DNA from: Euglena gracilis
Lineage: Eukaryota > Euglenida > Euglenophyceae > Euglenales
Length of the DNA: 64,000 nucleotides
Reading direction: 5' to 3'
Assembly: GCA_039621445.1 (NCBI GenBank)
Contig: CP154954.1
Span: forward strand, 69,816,670-69,880,669
Shown: piece by piece, positions 20,633 to 32,539 of the stretch
Position numbering within the stretch: position 1 is the first letter of the stretch
Layout: every line of letters begins with the position of its first letter
Position numbers and translations under genes: made by a program
The notes under the pieces: model-generated
What the model was told of the DNA's origin: nothing
Databases searched by the model: none
The model's input: only the letters and a program-made list of their open reading frames with translations

Positions 20633-21063
20633 GGCTTTTGCTTAAGGACCCCCGGGGGGGGGGGGGGTACTGGCTAGCCAATCGGCTAGACACTGGAAAA
20701 AGTGGACTAGCTAGACCCCCCCCCTCCCCCCCGGGGGGTCCGGGGGTCCCCCGGACTGGAAAAAAATTTTCCTCCGGCGCTGCGCGCCGGAGGAAAAATG
20801 AGGTTTTTTACAGGTTTTTGGCTGATTTTGTTCAAAAAATTCCCAAAAATGGCCAAAAACGGGCATTTTCTGGCATTTTTGGGGGTCCCAAAAAATTTTC
20901 GGCGCTTCGCGCCGGTCACTGGAAAATTTTTTCCCACTAGCTAGCCCTGCTAGCAGACCCCCCCCCGGGGGGGGGGTGTGCAAGAAAACCCACTAGCCAA
21001 ATTTGGACTAGCTGCAGTCCAGCCCCCCCCCGGGGGGGTACTGCAATCCCTTAAGCAAAAGCC
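20633..21063. mobile_element. 431-bp element with 15-bp inverted repeats and 14-bp target duplication
   Basis: The ends are GGCTTTTGCTTAAGG and CCTTAAGCAAAAGCC, perfectly complementary over 15 bp. The flanks carry the identical 14-mer TGCTGTCCCACTCA at 20619-20632 and 21064-21077. Inside are nested smaller repeats (ACTAGCTAG, poly-C/poly-G blocks) and GGCGCTGCGCGCC and GGCGCTTCGCGCC hairpins. No coding capacity. A diverged copy lies at 28880-29230, and an element with similar termini at 39480-40201. A 14-bp duplication is longer than is usual for known cut-and-paste superfamilies. Confidence 0.85.
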
Positions 21064-21077
21064 TGCTGTCCCACTCA

Positions 21078-21814
21078 CCCACCAACACGACTTTCTTCTC
21101 CCAATGCTGGAAGGTCTGCACAAAAAAAAAGCAAAAGGCCATGGGACACCCTGGGAAGATAACAGCCAAAAAAATGGATGAATGGAAAAGCCAAAAATGT
21201 TGGGAACCATAGGTGCGGGAGAAGAAGCAGGTAAGAAATAGAAATATGGAAACACACGCCAACCCACGACCCCAACCAGCAACAGGCAAAAAAGACATGC
21301 AAAAATAAAGGCAGAACTTGCCCAGGTCTCCTCTTTCCACCCGATCAGCGCGCGTTGAAATCTCGAAAACGTCGTTCCTTTCCTCACAGATGTGCACTCC
21401 CCGGCGCTTGAAGTCATAACTTCCATTTTGGGGAAAACCTCATGACTTCTAATGATAACATCAATGGGTAAAACTTCTGAACCTATGTAGCCCATTTGAA
21501 AGGACTAAATATGAAAATGTGTAATTCACTGACCAAATTTCAATTGTTGCTCTTTTTCAATTAAGCTGCAATGACATTCTGAAACTGAATTTTTTGAAGA
21601 AAGAATTGTTATGACAGTATAACAACGCTTTGGGGTCCAGAATCAGGAAACTAAGCGCCGAAAGAAAATTTTAAGGGTTTTTGGGAACCTGGAAAATGAT
21701 GTTTTTTTGGCCCGGGTTGGTCAAGAAAAAATCCAAAAATTAGATGCCCCCAAAATTAAGCCCACCCCTGGAGGTTCCCAGCAGCGGGCCCAAAAAATGA
21801 GCCCTTATTACCTA
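21078..21814. other. Open minus-strand frame with a hydrophobic segment; no recognised gene
   Basis: A minus-strand frame beginning near 21495 encodes about 100 residues, including a hydrophobic stretch (AFIFACLFCLLLVGVVGW) that could cross a membrane, before running into the 20633-21063 element. It is the only candidate here, I recognise no family, and the start is arbitrary. Confidence 0.25.
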
Positions 21815-22117
21815 CCCCCCCCCCCCGGGAAACTGTCACCTGACAGGTTAGCCAGTACCGGGGACCCTGACAACTTCCTATGATAACAGGTTGGCCAGTA
21901 CCGGGGACCCTGACAGTTTCCGGGGCGGGACCCTGACAGTTTCCCAGGTGGGGCATTTCAAGGGAAAGTCAATGAAAAAATGACCCTGACAGGTTGGCCG
22001 GTACCGGGGACCCTGACAACTTCCAGCATGATAGATTGGCCGGTACCGGGGACCCTGACAGTTTTCCCGGGCGGGACCCTGACAGGTTCTCGGGCTCGAC
22101 AGTTTCCCGGGGGGGGG
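21815..22117. mobile_element. 303-bp miniature element, TA-flanked, family with 28208-28435
   Basis: The ends are C12-GGGAAACTGTC and GACAGTTTCCC-G9. TA lies at 21813-21814 and 22118-22119. The interior is a degenerate array of GACCCTGACAGGTTGGCC and AGTACCGGGGACCCTGACA units. The copy at 28208-28435 has the same order of internal units. Confidence 0.75.
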
Positions 22118-22119
22118 TA

Positions 22120-23129
22120 AGAATTATTAATTATTAAAAATAGGTCCTATTTTGGGGGGGTCGAGTCATTTCTGTGGCAACAAGGTTTCTTTTTGCTACA
22201 CATATGGTGCCTTTCTCAGGCTGACACCTTTTGTAATGCCTCTTGACAATCCCCCCTGATAACCTATCAATATCGAAACTAACCCACCACCTTGAACGCC
22301 GCTTAAGACAGATGAGAGAGATGGTAATGTATTATGTATAATGTATGAAAGCCTAGGCGTTGCCGCATAAAAGCCTAAAAAAAAAAAGAAGCAAAATTCC
22401 ACCCCATTTCCTTCTTCTAAATGGTTCACACTCAAATGTGAGCGCCTCAAATCCGAGTCATTGGGGGGGGGGGGGAACGGTGAAACATAGGGGATAAAAA
22501 AGGTTTGAATCACCTCTGTCTCATCCTTCACCTGAACTGAGACTGTGAATCCTTCTGGAAAGTGATTTTTAGAAATAAGTTCACAGAATCGAAGTTCTGG
22601 TCAGTAGCCTTGATGAGAGAAGATCCAAGAGAGGCGTTCAAGAAGATGTTGCCCAGCCGTCCAAATAGAGCATTGCATTCAAGCACCATCAACCAAATGA
22701 CTAAAATATCGGTTATTGGAATCTTTGTGGCACCATTGCAGGAAGTGTTCCTAAGTCACACCATTCGTGTCATTTATCTATACCTTCACGCCATTATCAC
22801 AAAAAAAAGATTCAACAATGAAGTGAGCAAATGGAAAAAATGCACTCTGTCAATCAAAATTTCTGGATGTATTGTTCTCCCATCCTTCCTGCCAAAGAAC
22901 CATAATAGCAAGCCTAATGCCCAAAAAATAAGCACAGAGAGGTTATTATTTTTGGTGGAAGCATAATTACCCCACCCCTTTCACCAGAGGAGGCGGTCCA
23001 CCATAAGTGCACCTGTATTTTTATGTGGAGGGGTGCGTAGGTGTGTGAATAAACACACAAGCACAATACACATGCATAAATTTATGTTTATATGTGTGCA
23101 TGTACATGTATGTCCTGCATTTTCATGTA
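22120..23129. other. No recognised gene; A/T-richer stretch
   Basis: A plus-strand frame at 22562-22966 is open for 134 codons with ordinary composition but no recognised domain. The segment leads directly into the ATGTAT microsatellite. Confidence 0.35.
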
Positions 23130-24754
<1,625 letters not shown>

Positions 24755-24762
24755 ATGTATAT

Positions 24763-25197
24763 GGCAGCCCGAAACTACTGGCCCCCCCTGGGGGACCCAG
24801 TACTTAATCCGGGGGGGATTCAGACCCCCCTCCCGCCTTAAAGAAGATGGACCCCCCCCGGCTCCCCCAGCCCGTCCTGCCGGAAGCATCCCGAACCGGA
24901 GCGTTACGGGGTGTGCCGCCCACCCGTTTCGCAGCGGTGGGGCCGCCCCTGGCTCGCCCTGTCCGTCTCCCCCGCACGGCCCCGATTGCCCATGGGGCTG
25001 CCGCGCGCCGCACAGCGAACCCGGAATGCGTGCGACCCGCGATTCCCTGCCCCGCGCGGGCGGAAAGGGGAGGGTAAAAGAAGATGGACCGGGGGGTTAA
25101 AGAAGATGGCCCTGAGGGGGTAAAAGAAGATGGACCTCCCCCCCCCCCGATTTAAGTATTGGGCTCCCCGGGGGGGGCCCAGCAGTTGCGGGCTGCC
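24763..25197. mobile_element. 435-bp hAT-like miniature element inside a microsatellite
   Basis: The inverted ends start GGCAGCCCGAAACTACTGG (right-end complement GGCAGCCCGCAACTGCTGG) and continue through C-rich sequence to AGTACTTAA-TC-G-run. ATGTATAT is present on both sides (24755-24762, 25198-25205), an 8-bp target duplication of hAT size. The GC-rich interior repeats AAAGAAGATGGACC four times around the ends of a 240-bp core. No transposase. Confidence 0.8.
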
Positions 25198-25205
25198 ATG
25201 TATAT

Positions 25206-25215
25206 ATACATGTAT

Positions 25216-25247
<32 letters not shown>

Positions 25248-25695
25248 TATATACATATATATAGGTATGTATGTATGTATGTATGTATGTATGTATGTAT
25301 GTATGTATGTATGTATGTATGTATGTATGTATGTATGTATGTATGTATGTATGTATGTATGTATGTATGTATGTATGTATGTATGTATGTATGTATGTAT
25401 GTATGTATGTATGTATGTATGTATGTATGTATATAATATATGTGTATGTATGTATGTATGCATGTATGTATGTATGTATGTATGTATGTATGTATGTACG
25501 TCGTACGTACGTACGTACGTACGTACGTACGTACGTACGTTACGTTAGGTATGTATGTATGTATGTAGTATGTATGTATGTATGTATGTAGGTAGGTAAG
25601 TATGTATGTATGTATGTATGTATGTATGTATGTATGTATGTATGTATGTATGTATGTATGTATGTATGTATGTATGTATGTATACATATATATGT
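25206..25695. repeat. (TATG)n tetranucleotide microsatellite
   Basis: After a short (TG)n run the array is almost pure TATG, with a (TACG)n block at 25495-25540 and interruptions near 25432, 25567 and 25590. Open frames such as MYVC repeats are artefacts. Confidence 0.98.
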
Positions 25696-25783
25696 ATATG
25701 CACATCCATATGCACATTCACATGCACATGCACATGCGTACTTGTGCGTGTGGGTGTGGGTGTCTGTGTGGGTACATACAACC

Positions 25784-25924
25784 ATGGATCAGTGGTTTGT
25801 GAAGGGTGGGCTGGCAGCTGCTTGGTTGCCGCCCCGAGCCAACTTGCCCCCCGACACCGTCGGCTTTGGGGACATCACTGAGGAGGAGCAGTTGGAGGTC
25901 GACAGCATGCTGGTGTTGATGTGA
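25784..25924 (+). CDS. Small open frame or terminal exon, 46 aa, unknown
   Basis: ACCATGG gives a strong start context. The frame MDQWFVKGGLAAAW... has GC-rich third positions, contains DTVGFGDITEEEQLEVDS and stops at 25924. It starts about 90 bp after the microsatellite, so it may be a terminal exon whose acceptor lies near or inside the microsatellite. I recognise no family. Support is composition only. Confidence 0.35.
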   Translation: MDQWFVKGGLAAAWLPPRANLPPDTVGFGDITEEEQLEVDSMLVLM

Positions 25925-27109
25925 AGGGGGCACGCCCCCATGCGACAGCGCCTGGGCGAACCCTTCGCTGACTTTCGTCTTGTGCATGTTTCCCGAGCAA
26001 ATTTGATCAACCCGCTTGAACATAAAAACCCCCAGGGGTTTGATTCTGCTGCCCGATTATCCGAAGGAATTTGATGTCGCGCCTTCAGCAAAACTGCGGA
26101 TATTGTGGAAAAATTGACAGCTATCGGGTACGTAACATATCTGCCTTATTATACATATGTCCAGATTTATATTATATTTATACACATATGCAAACATGTG
26201 TATGTTATCGGGAGTGTCACATTGCACAATTTCAAAAAATTAACAAAAAATACAAAACATGATTTTGTAATTTTGCGATACATATTTTAAAAATATGGAA
26301 TCTGTAGGTCAAAAAAAAAACCAAAACTGACAAAAGCTTGATTAAAGTTTGGTCCAGGAAGCAGAATTATTCTCAGTTGAAATATTTTTCAAGCAGAATT
26401 CCAAAATGTAAAAAAAAGCAAAAGCAAAAGCCCCCAGATGGCAGAAAATAGCAAAAAAAAAATACCTGTGTACCCTTGTGAACCATTCAAAGAAGGGACA
26501 TGTCTCATTGCGCCTTCCATTTCAAGTTCATGTGAACTGAGGGAGGGGGAGAAAAATCCAGACAATTGCGAAAAATTGCAGAGAATTGTGGAAATTTGAG
26601 GACGATTGCGAACATTGCAAAACAATGAAAGTTTGAAGGGACCACCCAAAAAAAAGTGCGAGTTCCCCCAAATGTTAAGGTGCCCCCCAATATAAAGCGA
26701 AAAAATCCTGAGAAATCCCTGAAAAAATCCTGCCCCCATGCAAACCTGCGAGGGTAATATGTTTGGGGGGGAGGAAAACACTCCTTTGGCAACATCTTCG
26801 CATGGAAACGTGAGGGAAATGTGCCGAGGCGGAGAGCACCTGGCATGATGATGTTGACAACCGGAGGAAACTGAGGCGTAAAGGAACCTGCAGCGGCAGA
26901 GCGGGGGCCAAACCAAACTGGCCTGGCTCAGAAATATTGCAGGAGGCCACTGACAAACCGAATAGCGTTGACTGAGCAGATGGAGACTCAACCGAGACAA
27001 AGACAGACCAAGGAACGACCCCAAATCGATGATAATGACAGCATATGAAAATGGAGGGTAGAGGCCGCAGGCCTCTGCTTACCTCCCTCCCCCCCACACA
27101 TTCACTTAA
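25925..27109. other. No recognised gene
   Basis: A minus-strand frame at 26389-27024 is open for 211 codons but has no recognised domain and overlaps A-rich tracts. The plus strand has only short frames. Confidence 0.3.
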
Positions 27110-27115
27110 TGCGTA

Positions 27116-28045
27116 TCACAACTTCGCATGATACACAAGAATTTTTTGATGATGCGCAGGTGAAACACAAAATATTTTTTTTGGGGTGATACACAGGTGA
27201 TACTCAAAAATTTTCGTGGGATACACATATTTTGGGTCCATTTTGACACTGGAAAGCAGAAAATCCGTTACCGTCTGGCTGCCCTTTGGGCGGCTGTAGA
27301 ATAAAACCCACATTTCGACTTAGGAGACACCCTCGGGAACCAAAACCATCGTATTTAAAATCTCCAAAGCATTGAGTTTCGCGTCAAAAAAAGACTGCAA
27401 ACTAATTTTTGGGTACAGCTTCTTCCGACCCCCCGTGGGAAGGGGGGGGTCACTTCGACTTCTTCCAAAAACCAGTCACTCACTACTTTTCAAACAAAAA
27501 AAAGTCAGTCACTTCCCCCCTGGAGGGGTCGGTCCAGAATGCAAGGGGATGTGAGAAAAGTGAAAAAGGCCAAAATTTTCCTGGTGCCTTTGACGTTAGG
27601 TCACTTTGGTGGTTTTTTGCCGACCCCCCCCCCCTGGCGGAGGGAGGCCGGGCCAAAAGCCAGTCAGTCACGCCAGATGCAAAACAAGGAAACATTGGAT
27701 TATTCTGTGTTTTTGCCACAGAATCACCAGAAGATGACGAAGACAGATTTTTCTGGCATTGTTGCTGAGCGAAGCAAATAAAAAGTTTACATTGAGCAGG
27801 GGTTTAAGGTCCGAAAGGGTGCGGATCAAGTCAAATCAATCAGAAGTGTGCTGTGTTGGCTGTGGCGGGAGAAAATAAATGGTGAGCATTGCAACGTTCA
27901 ATTTTTTTCCCATCAGAAAAGCGGATTTTCATGGGATTTTCAGTAAATTTTTGTAAACAAGGTGATACACAGGTGATACACAGAGTTTTTGATGTGATAC
28001 ACATGATACATAAAAAGAGAAATTTTGGTGATACACACACAATGT
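27116..28045. repeat. GTGATACACAGG repeats in two clusters
   Basis: Clusters at 27116-27240 and 27955-28045 share GTGATACACAGGTGATAC with variants (GATGCGCAGGTGAAAC, GGGATACACATA). The intervening 700 bp carry no recognised gene and include CAGTCACTCACT and AAAGTCAGTCACTTC repeats that recur near 31690-31735. Confidence 0.55.
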
Positions 28046-28207
28046 CTGTCGCCCCCCACCCGGCCACCATGATTGATTGGCCACTATCGGGGGGCCAACC
28101 TTAGGGGGCCAAGTTTGCACGTTAAAAATTTTAGAAAAAAATGGGGGCCAAGTTCGCACAACAAGGCCAAAGGTCAACTTTATGGAGGCCAAGTTTGCAC
28201 ATACCTA

Positions 28208-28435
28208 CCCCCCTGGGAAACTGTCGCCTGACAGGTCGGCCAACAGCGGGGACCCTGACAACTTTCTTTCATGACAGGTTGACCAGTACCAAGGACACTG
28301 GCAGTTTCCTGGGTGGGACCCTGACAGTTTCCCGGGTGGAGCATTCCAAGGGAAAGTCAATGCAAAATAACCCTGACAGGTTGGCCATCCAGGGACCCTG
28401 ACAGGTTCCTGAGAATGACGGTTTCTGGGGGGGGG
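28208..28435. mobile_element. 228-bp relative of the 21815-22117 element
   Basis: It starts CCCCCCTGGGAAACTGTC after TA and ends GACGGTTTCTGGGGG. The internal order (GACAGGT-GGCCA, GGGGACCCTGACAACTT, GCATTCCAAGGGAAAGTCAA) matches the 21.8-kb copy. The right flank is AT rather than TA, so the boundary is mutated or imprecise. Just before it, GGCCAAGTTTGCAC is repeated three times (28108-28200). Confidence 0.65.
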
Positions 28436-28879
28436 ATGGAGGACGGGGCAGGCTTCGATACAAGGGCAGGTGGGGTGGTCGGACCCCCTCCGGTCCGGGG
28501 ACCCCACCGAAACAGTGGTGCCGTCTGAGTGACCGATTGCTGGCCCCGGTGCAAAGCGCTGGGCCGAATTTTTTGCCCCCTCCCAAAACGGCCAAAGGTG
28601 CCATTTTGGGCACTTGGGGCAAAAATTTGTCAAAATCGCCAAAAATTTTCGGCGCAAATTGCCAAAAAGGAAACGTTGACCTTTTGAGGGGATCCTGGCA
28701 CCCCCAGATCAGTCCAGACCACGCTGTTGTCTGGGACCTGGGGGAGAGGGGGTCCACTGGCAAGCCATTTCGCTACAACTTGAGCACACATCCAAAATCA
28801 AAGAAAACTGAAATTTCATCTTCCACGTTTTTATGGTGAGAAATGGATTCCGTTTTGATCATATGGGCAGAAATATGTG

Positions 28880-29230
28880 ACTCTGGAAAAAAAATTGACT
28901 AGCTGGACCCCCCTCCGCCAGGGGGGGGGGGGCCTGGAAAAAAATATCCCCAACTGGAAAAGGAGGAAAAATTTTCCTGCGGCGCTGTGCACCGAGGTGG
29001 AAATGAGGTTTTTAATCCATTTTGGCTGATTTTGTTCCAAACAAATCCAAAAATGGCCCAAAATGGGCATTTTTGGCCAGTTTGGGGTCCGAAAAAATTT
29101 TTCGCCGCTTCGCACCGTCACTGTGAAAAACAAAATTCCACCAGCTGGCCCTGCTAGCGGACCTGGGTTTCCGCTTGCCAAATTTGACCAGCTGCAGTCC
29201 AGCACCCCCTGGGGGGGTACTGCAAACCCT
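28880..29230. mobile_element. Diverged copy of the 20633-21063 element
   Basis: Same order and orientation as at 20.7-21.06 kb: GACTAGCTGGACCCCC, AAAATTTTCCTGCGGCGCTG, GGCTGATTTTGTTC, CCTGCTAGCGGAC, CAGCTGCAGTCCAGC, GGGGGGGTACTGCAA and CCCTTAAGCAA. The left terminal repeat is missing, so this is a truncated copy. Confidence 0.75.
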
Positions 29231-29289
29231 TAAGCAATAGACTGGTCCGGACCCCCCCCCCGATCCAGGAGGGGGAAACCCCCAAACCC

Positions 29290-29420
29290 CATCCACCTCC
29301 TTATATCGATCCCCCCTCCGGGGGTCCGGCCCAACCCCCGCTTCGGGGGTCCGTCCCACCCCCTCTCCGGGGTTCTGACCCACCCACCCCCTCCGGGGGT
29401 CCAGCACGGGCCACCATCCA
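29290..29420. repeat. ~28-bp tandem repeat, about 4 copies
   Basis: Units of the form CCCCCTCCGGGGGTCCGGCC, with variants CGCTTCGGGGGTCCGTCC and CTCTCCGGGGTTCTGACC. It is degenerate and GC-rich, with no gene. Confidence 0.65.
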
Positions 29421-30887
29421 ATATCAAGCTCTTCACGAAGGGTCGTCCGGGCCCCGGGTAGGCCCCTTGGAGGCAGGACCATAGCGGCCCTGTCGACCTT
29501 GGGCATTGCAGGAATGTGGGGCGCTTCTAATCCTAATCCTGATCCTCCTTTTTTCGAAGCCTGGGGGGGGGAGGGCGGGGGGGGGGGTGAGAATTTGCAG
29601 CCGGACTGCAACTAATCCAAAATCGATCAGCGGAAATTTTGTGGATCCCCAAGCGGAGGGTCACAGTGCAAGATAACCAGTTGGGAGAGTTGGAACATTT
29701 TCTCCCCCCAAAACTTGTCCGAAATTTTTTTTGGCAGAAAAATATCAAGACTCTCATTTTCGCATTGGACCAAAATGCCGGAGGAAAATTTTATCCAGTT
29801 GGGGGGGGGGGGCGGGGATCCTGCGCAGGTTGTTGTCTACGTGTTCACCTGAATGTGCTTTGAAATTTCAAACTTCAAATGTATTTATTTTACATTATTT
29901 TTATAGTTTATTTTATGTTGTCGTGATCCTCTCATGAAAGGCTAAATTTCGCCAGACAGCCATTTGCTGCACATGGACTGAACACGGTTTTCACAGCCCC
30001 TGTACATCAAAATACAAATTGGGTTGGCATCAAGTAAGTGGAGTCAAATGAAGTGGGTTGTTGGACGGAAGCGGTGTATTCTGAATTAGGGCAAATTTTA
30101 AACATCGATGGTGAAAAGTTTCATTTTATATTATTTATATTATTTATATTGTTTTTTATTTTATATATTTATTTATTATATGGTATATAAATATTTATCG
30201 GGAATGGAAATATGAGTTTTAGGTGGCAACTTTTTGCTTTGGAGGTGGTTTGGGATTTGGGGACATGTGGGGAGGGGTCAGCGACGATTCTGGTATTGGA
30301 GGAAAATCTTGTTTCCCATCTGCAAAAAAGGGTTGACAGGAACCCCGGCTCAATCAGAATCAGGAGCTCAAATGCCTGGGTTTTGCGACATGAGCTCAAA
30401 ATTCATTTTTCATTGGCCAGCCATTTCATTCCAGTCTGTTAAAACATAGGGACTGGGCTTCCGTCATACTGTCGGCAAGCTGTTTGCAGGCTTTTTGTGA
30501 ACGACCCTGGTGGGGGGAGGGGTCTACTGGGCTGGGATTTCCACCAGTTACGGAGGGAATCGGTTGGCCCACGTCCCTCCATGGTCAACATTCCGGTCAG
30601 AAATCGATGACACGGTTGAAATGTTGAGCATGAGTGTCCAGCAAAACAGGTGAAATGCACGGTCCACTTCTGGTTGAGTTCAATGTTCACTTGATGGAAT
30701 AAGGATGAATAAAAAACCTGGACTGGAACTTTTTTTGAAAAATGCAACAAATCTCATTTTCAATCTAAGTTCTGATGATGGGTGAAAAATACTGAACACA
30801 AACCAACCTTGAAAACTGCAATGGTAACATGACCAGCAAATCTTGTACTCAACAGCATGAAAACTATCTGGGTTTCCCTCAAGGGCG
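29421..30887. other. No recognised gene
   Basis: Contains an A/T-rich stretch (29880-30190) and a plus-strand frame at 30212-30442 (76 codons) of ordinary composition without a recognised domain. A T-rich simple-sequence patch ((A)TATTTAT) lies at 30125-30185. Confidence 0.3.
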
Positions 30888-31046
30888 ATGCGCAAGCACA
30901 ACACATGCAACAAGAGGCTGTGCCAAGCCGTGCCGAGCCGTAAACGAGAAGCAAAAGTGCACAGAGCCATTGTGCAGAAGCACGGAATCATAGCGAGTCC
31001 TGCGACAAAAGAATCACAGCCGGTTCAAATTAGAGATGAGTTGGCA
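30888..31046 (+). CDS. Possible exon, basic peptide, unknown
   Basis: A frame from 30888 reads KREAKVHRAIVQKHG, then ends near GAGTTGGCAG followed by GTATGG, which could be a splice donor. The preceding TCTGGGTTTCCCTCAAG could be an acceptor. There are no homopolymers, but no domain is recognised and the boundaries are guesses. Confidence 0.2.
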
Positions 31047-31749
31047 GGTATGGCCCCAACTTTGGCCCCTGCCCTGTCATTTGAAACTCCCCAGTGCATA
31101 GGCCCAACCAGGTCATGCAGGTCAAGGTAGGTGCACAATAGGCTCATAACAGGTGGAAACCTGCACAACAAAAAAGTCTGTACAAGATTGCTCGCGGTGC
31201 AGTGTTTCTCCGCAAAAAAAAAACACAAAAACGCAAAAAAAACTGTGGCCCCGAAAATCTGAAAAATGCCACCAAAGGAAAACATGGGGAAACCCTGGCA
31301 GAAACTGCACAGTGCATATTTCTCCCCCACCCAGGGTCAAGGGGAGGAGTCAGTGATACACGGCACTAGTGGGGATACAATACAGGGCGGTCCGGAGCAT
31401 GGATTCACGCGTGACGACTCCTGGGAGGCAGATCCACCACCCGCAACCCACCCACTCTCAAACTCTCCTGGGAGGGGTCACACAGGTAATTTACCCCCCC
31501 CCCGGAATAATTCTCATTTCCCCCAAAATGACCTTTTTTCAGGACAATCCCATCAAGATGGCTGGTTTTTGTGTGCAAAAAAAAAAATGTTTAAGGAAAA
31601 ATTGGTCGCTTTTTTTTGTGTGCTGGCCATACCATTGCTTAGCGACCCCTGGGGGAGGGGAGGGGGGAGGGTCACTTTCCACTCTGAAAAAAACAGTCAG
31701 TCACTTTTTCCGAAAAAAACCAGTCAGTCAGTCACATATGGCATAAAGT
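31047..31749. other. No recognised gene
   Basis: Short frames only. CAGTCAGTCACTTTTTCC and CCAGTCAGTCAGTCAC near 31695-31735 are simple repeats related to those at 27470-27510. Confidence 0.3.
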
Positions 31750-31925
31750 GGAGCCCCCACAGTCGAGTGTGGGGTACTTTGGGGGGTAAGTGTGGGGGGG
31801 AGTGTGGGAGGTAAGTGTGGGGTGACAGTGGGGGGGAGTGTGGGGGGGAGTGTGGGGTGTCAGTGGGGGGGGGGGGGGGGTGTGGGGGGGGACAGTGGGG
31901 GGCAAGTGTGGGCTGATGTGGGACA
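31750..31925. repeat. GTGTGGGGGG-type G-rich minisatellite
   Basis: Irregular units AGTGTGGGGGG(G)(T)A and CAGTGGGGGG. It leads into the duplicated segment at 31905, and a short version (AAGTGTGGGGGGTAAGTGTC) precedes the second copy at 32293. Confidence 0.75.
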
Positions 31926-32535
31926 TTTCACTATTGTGCTCTGCAATAGTGAACGTTTTTGCGCCGCAGACTGTTAATCATGTCGGAATTTGTACTATTT
32001 TCTTTCTGCTTGAGGTGCAAATGGTGTTCTGGTGACTTGGGACGTGAGACACATGTCCACTACCTGGGTTTTTTGTTCACTTGCCACTATTTTCTACCTT
32101 CGCGTTCGGAAGATAAGGATTTTGTTATTTTGGATCTGGGGGGGTCCGGGGGGGGGGGGGGCGCCCCCCCCCCCCCGGACGAGGCCGAAGGCCGAGTAAA
32201 TCAAAAAATGACACTCAAACGTTGGGCCACATGCAGGAATTTGGCAATTTCCTTTTCACAGAAAAGGGAAGTGTGGGGGGTAAGTGTCAGTGGGGGGCAA
32301 GTGTGGGCTGATGTGGGACACTTCACTATTGTGCTCTGCAATAGTGAACGTTTTTGCACCGCAGACTTTTAGTCATGTCGGATTTTGTATTATTTTCTTT
32401 CTGCTTGAGGTGCAAATGGTGTTCTGATGTCTTGGGACATGAGACACATGTCCACTACTTGGGTTTTTTGTTCACTTGCCGCTACTTTCCATCTTCGTGT
32501 TCGGAAGATAAGGATTTTGTTATTTTGGATCTGGG
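31905..32535. repeat. Two direct ~235-bp copies
   Basis: Copies at 31905-32139 and 32293-32535 share GGGCAAGTGTGGGCTGATG, the small hairpin CACTATTGTGCTCTGCAATA, GAACGTTTTTGC, TTGAGGTGCAAATGGTGTTC and AAGATAAGGATTTTGTTA. Both keep an open plus-strand frame of 50-60 codons, but substitutions between copies are mostly amino-acid changing (R/H, I/V, E/D, R/C). That does not support a conserved protein. Confidence 0.85.
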
Positions 32536-32539
32536 GGAG

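Noticed and set aside
26389-27024. 211-codon minus-strand frame
   Set aside because: No recognisable domain, leucine/serine/cysteine-rich composition typical of chance frames, and it overlaps A-rich tracts.
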